Source: Candidatus Adiutrix sp. (GTDB lineage Bacteria; Desulfobacterota; Desulfarculia; Adiutricales; Adiutricaceae). Taken from it: a stretch of DNA of 7,904 nucleotides. A program made the position numbers and the translations under genes. Below are positions 6,426-7,904 of the stretch, piece by piece. The stretch covers positions 1-7,904 of the forward strand of contig JAITUX010000012.1 of the NCBI GenBank assembly GCA_031286085.1. Direction: 5' to 3'. Positions within the stretch are counted from its first letter, which is position 1; each line of letters opens with the position of its first letter. Under the pieces are notes generated by a model that was given only the letters and a program-made list of their open reading frames with translations, ran no database searches and was not told where the DNA came from.

Positions 6426-7904
6426 TCATACCTGGCCTATGGAGGAAATTTTCAAGGCCTGAACCGCCGGAAACATGAAGGTGAAAGAGGCGCCGCTGTC
6501 CGGAACGTGGCCCGGGCGGTTGGAGACCCGGATGCGGCCGTGATAGCGGTCGACTATCTTTTTCACGATGGACAGCCCCAGGCCGGTGCCGTCGCTTTTC
6601 GAGGTGTAGAAGGGAATGAAGATGTTTGGAAGAATCTCCGGGGGAATGCCGGGGCCGGTGTCGGTTATTTCGCAGGCCACGTAGGATTCGTCGGCTTCCC
6701 GGGTTTCGAAGAGGCGGATATGTAGGCGGCCGCCCTGGGGCTCCATGGCCTTCATGGCGTTATAGACGATGTTCAGGACGATGTGCATGACCTGGCTGTC
6801 GTCGGCTGAAACCGGCGGCAGGTCCGGGTCGGCGGCCAGTTCCAGGCTGATGCCCCGGCGTTCCATTTCATGCTTCAAGGTGTCGATGGCCTCGGCCACC
6901 TTGACTTCCAACTGGAACTCCCGCACCAGGCCTTCCGTGTTGCGGGAATAGTCCAGGATATTGTTTAGAACCTTGTTGACCCGGGAGACTTCCTCCCAGA
7001 TGACCTCGGCGTATTTGCGTAAGGGGTCCTTCTCGGGCATTTTCTTGAGAAGCCTCTGGGTGAAACCGCCTATCGAGACCAGGGGGTTGCGCACCTCGTG
7101 GGCCAGGTGGGTGCCCATCTCCCCTTGGGCCGCGGCTTTTTCAGCGTCTATCAGACGCACCCGCACCTGGGAGAGGGTGCGGTTGGCCTTTTCCAGGTCG
7201 TCATAGAGCCGGGCGTTTTCAATGGCCAGCCCGGCCTGGTTGGCCAGCATGGTCAGATCGCGCAGGTCGGCCAAGGTCAAAGGGTCGCCGCTGAAATACC
7301 TGTCCACGGCTATGACGCCGACGTCCCGGTTCTTGGCCACCATGGGCACCGCGGCGTAGGCTTTCAGGCCGAAACTCCGCAGCTGTTCGTCCCGCTCGTT
7401 CTCAAAGGCCCGGAAACCCATCATGGCTTTTTTTTCCAGTACCACCCGTGACAGTATACGGGGGTTTTCGGGGAAAACCGGTATCCGGACCCGCATGTTC
7501 CCGCCGCGTTGAAGCATCCGGGCGGCCTCATCCTTGGAGATATTTCTCAACAGCTCGGCCAGGCCTTCGTCCGGAACGGCCTCTTCGTCCGATTGGCCGT
7601 AGGTCCAGAAGGCGGAACTGACCAGGGTAGGGGGGTGGTCTTTTTCCTCTTCCTCCAGGAGCATGATCAGGACCTGGTCGAAACCCAGGCCCTGGCGGTC
7701 GGTCAGGGCCCTGGTGATTATCCAGACCAGTTCGTCGTAGCGGACGGTGGTCATCATGGCGCTGGATATTTCATAGAGAATGGAGAGGTAGGAGACGATC
7801 TTTTCGTTGGTCTGGGCCAGGCTCTCGACTTCCCGGAAGGTGATGGCGTTTTCCAGCACGCCGGAGACCATGTTGTTCATGGAAAACAGGAGTTCAAGGT
7901 CGTC
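6426..7904 (-). CDS. GAF-domain sensor histidine kinase, partial (N-terminus beyond right edge)
   Basis: Numbering is from ATG 7880. A GAF domain spans about 30-225, ending in LANQAGLAIENARLYDDLEK. A linker coiled coil leads to a HisKA domain with the phosphoacceptor in HEVRNP (H261). The HATPase has its N-box at N370-N374, G1 DTGPGIP (407-413), F-box near FIPFYTSK (421-428) and G2 GTGLGL (431-436). There is no receiver domain and no membrane segment in the visible part, so it is probably a cytosolic kinase passing phosphate to a regulator encoded elsewhere. The frame is open to the window edge, adding eight codons (DDLELLFS) before ATG 7880. That stretch plus residues 1-25 matches the closing helix of a GAF domain (compare 205-233), and no Shine-Dalgarno precedes 7880. 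I therefore treat 7880 as internal and infer at least one more GAF domain upstream. The gene is followed by the phosphoesterase after six bases. Confidence 0.92.
   Translation of the reverse strand, partial: DDLELLFSMNNMVSGVLENAITFREVESLAQTNEKIVSYLSILYEISSAMMTTVRYDELVWIITRALTDRQGLGFDQVLIMLLEEEEKDHPPTLVSSAFWTYGQSDEEAVPDEGLAELLRNISKDEAARMLQRGGNMRVRIPVFPENPRILSRVVLEKKAMMGFRAFENERDEQLRSFGLKAYAAVPMVAKNRDVGVIAVDRYFSGDPLTLADLRDLTMLANQAGLAIENARLYDDLEKANRTLSQVRVRLIDAEKAAAQGEMGTHLAHEVRNPLVSIGGFTQRLLKKMPEKDPLRKYAEVIWEEVSRVNKVLNNILDYSRNTEGLVREFQLEVKVAEAIDTLKHEMERRGISLELAADPDLPPVSADDSQVMHIVLNIVYNAMKAMEPQGGRLHIRLFETREADESYVACEITDTGPGIPPEILPNIFIPFYTSKSDGTGLGLSIVKKIVDRYHGRIRVSNRPGHVPDSGASFTFMFPAVQALKISSIGQV

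Noticed and set aside
5773..6429. 218-codon minus frame whose ATG overlaps the kinase stop (ATGA)
   Set aside because: The overlap looks like a coupled start, but the product is Pro/Arg-rich without motifs, and the phosphoesterase frame at 6419 carries all its metal ligands.

Overview
The window is a gene-dense, GC-rich stretch in which every supported gene reads on the minus strand. Transcribed from right to left the order is: a GAF-domain histidine kinase (5' end beyond the right edge), a membrane-anchored calcineurin-like metallophosphoesterase, the translation factor LepA/EF4, ribonuclease J, and a long protein built of 12-residue proline-phased repeats that runs off the left edge. There is no non-coding stretch over 300 bases. 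The largest gap, 78 bases between the phosphoesterase and lepA, holds a good sigma-70-type promoter. The GC bias, compact operons, RNase J next to LepA and a cytosolic GAF sensor kinase suit a GC-rich, probably Gram-negative bacterium, possibly Desulfobacterota (Deltaproteobacteria). That placement is an impression from protein character, not a demonstrated assignment.

Layout: positions 6426-7904 hold the kinase. It opens with the last helix of one GAF domain, then has a full second GAF domain, a HisKA dimerisation domain and an HATPase domain. Six bases after its stop comes the phosphoesterase (5196-6419), which has three predicted membrane segments and then a twin-arginine motif before its catalytic domain. 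A promoter at 5162-5190 appears to start a separate transcript with lepA (5117-3321), rnj (3321-1627, start overlapping the lepA stop by one base) and, 26 bases further on, the repeat protein (1600 to beyond 1). The first two of these act in translation and RNA decay. The third has no recognised function, and only its position links it to them.

The most unusual content is the last gene. After about 190 residues of an unrecognised, soluble-looking N-terminal domain, it places a proline at exactly every twelfth residue for 25 units in a row (residues 201-489), each unit close to (R/K)-L-P-E-A-L-A-x-x-V-x-(A/E). It then slips phase by one residue and resumes. The end of the window repeats an earlier part of the array at the DNA level with only silent differences. 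I do not recognise this repeat as a named family. It is the best candidate here for something undescribed.
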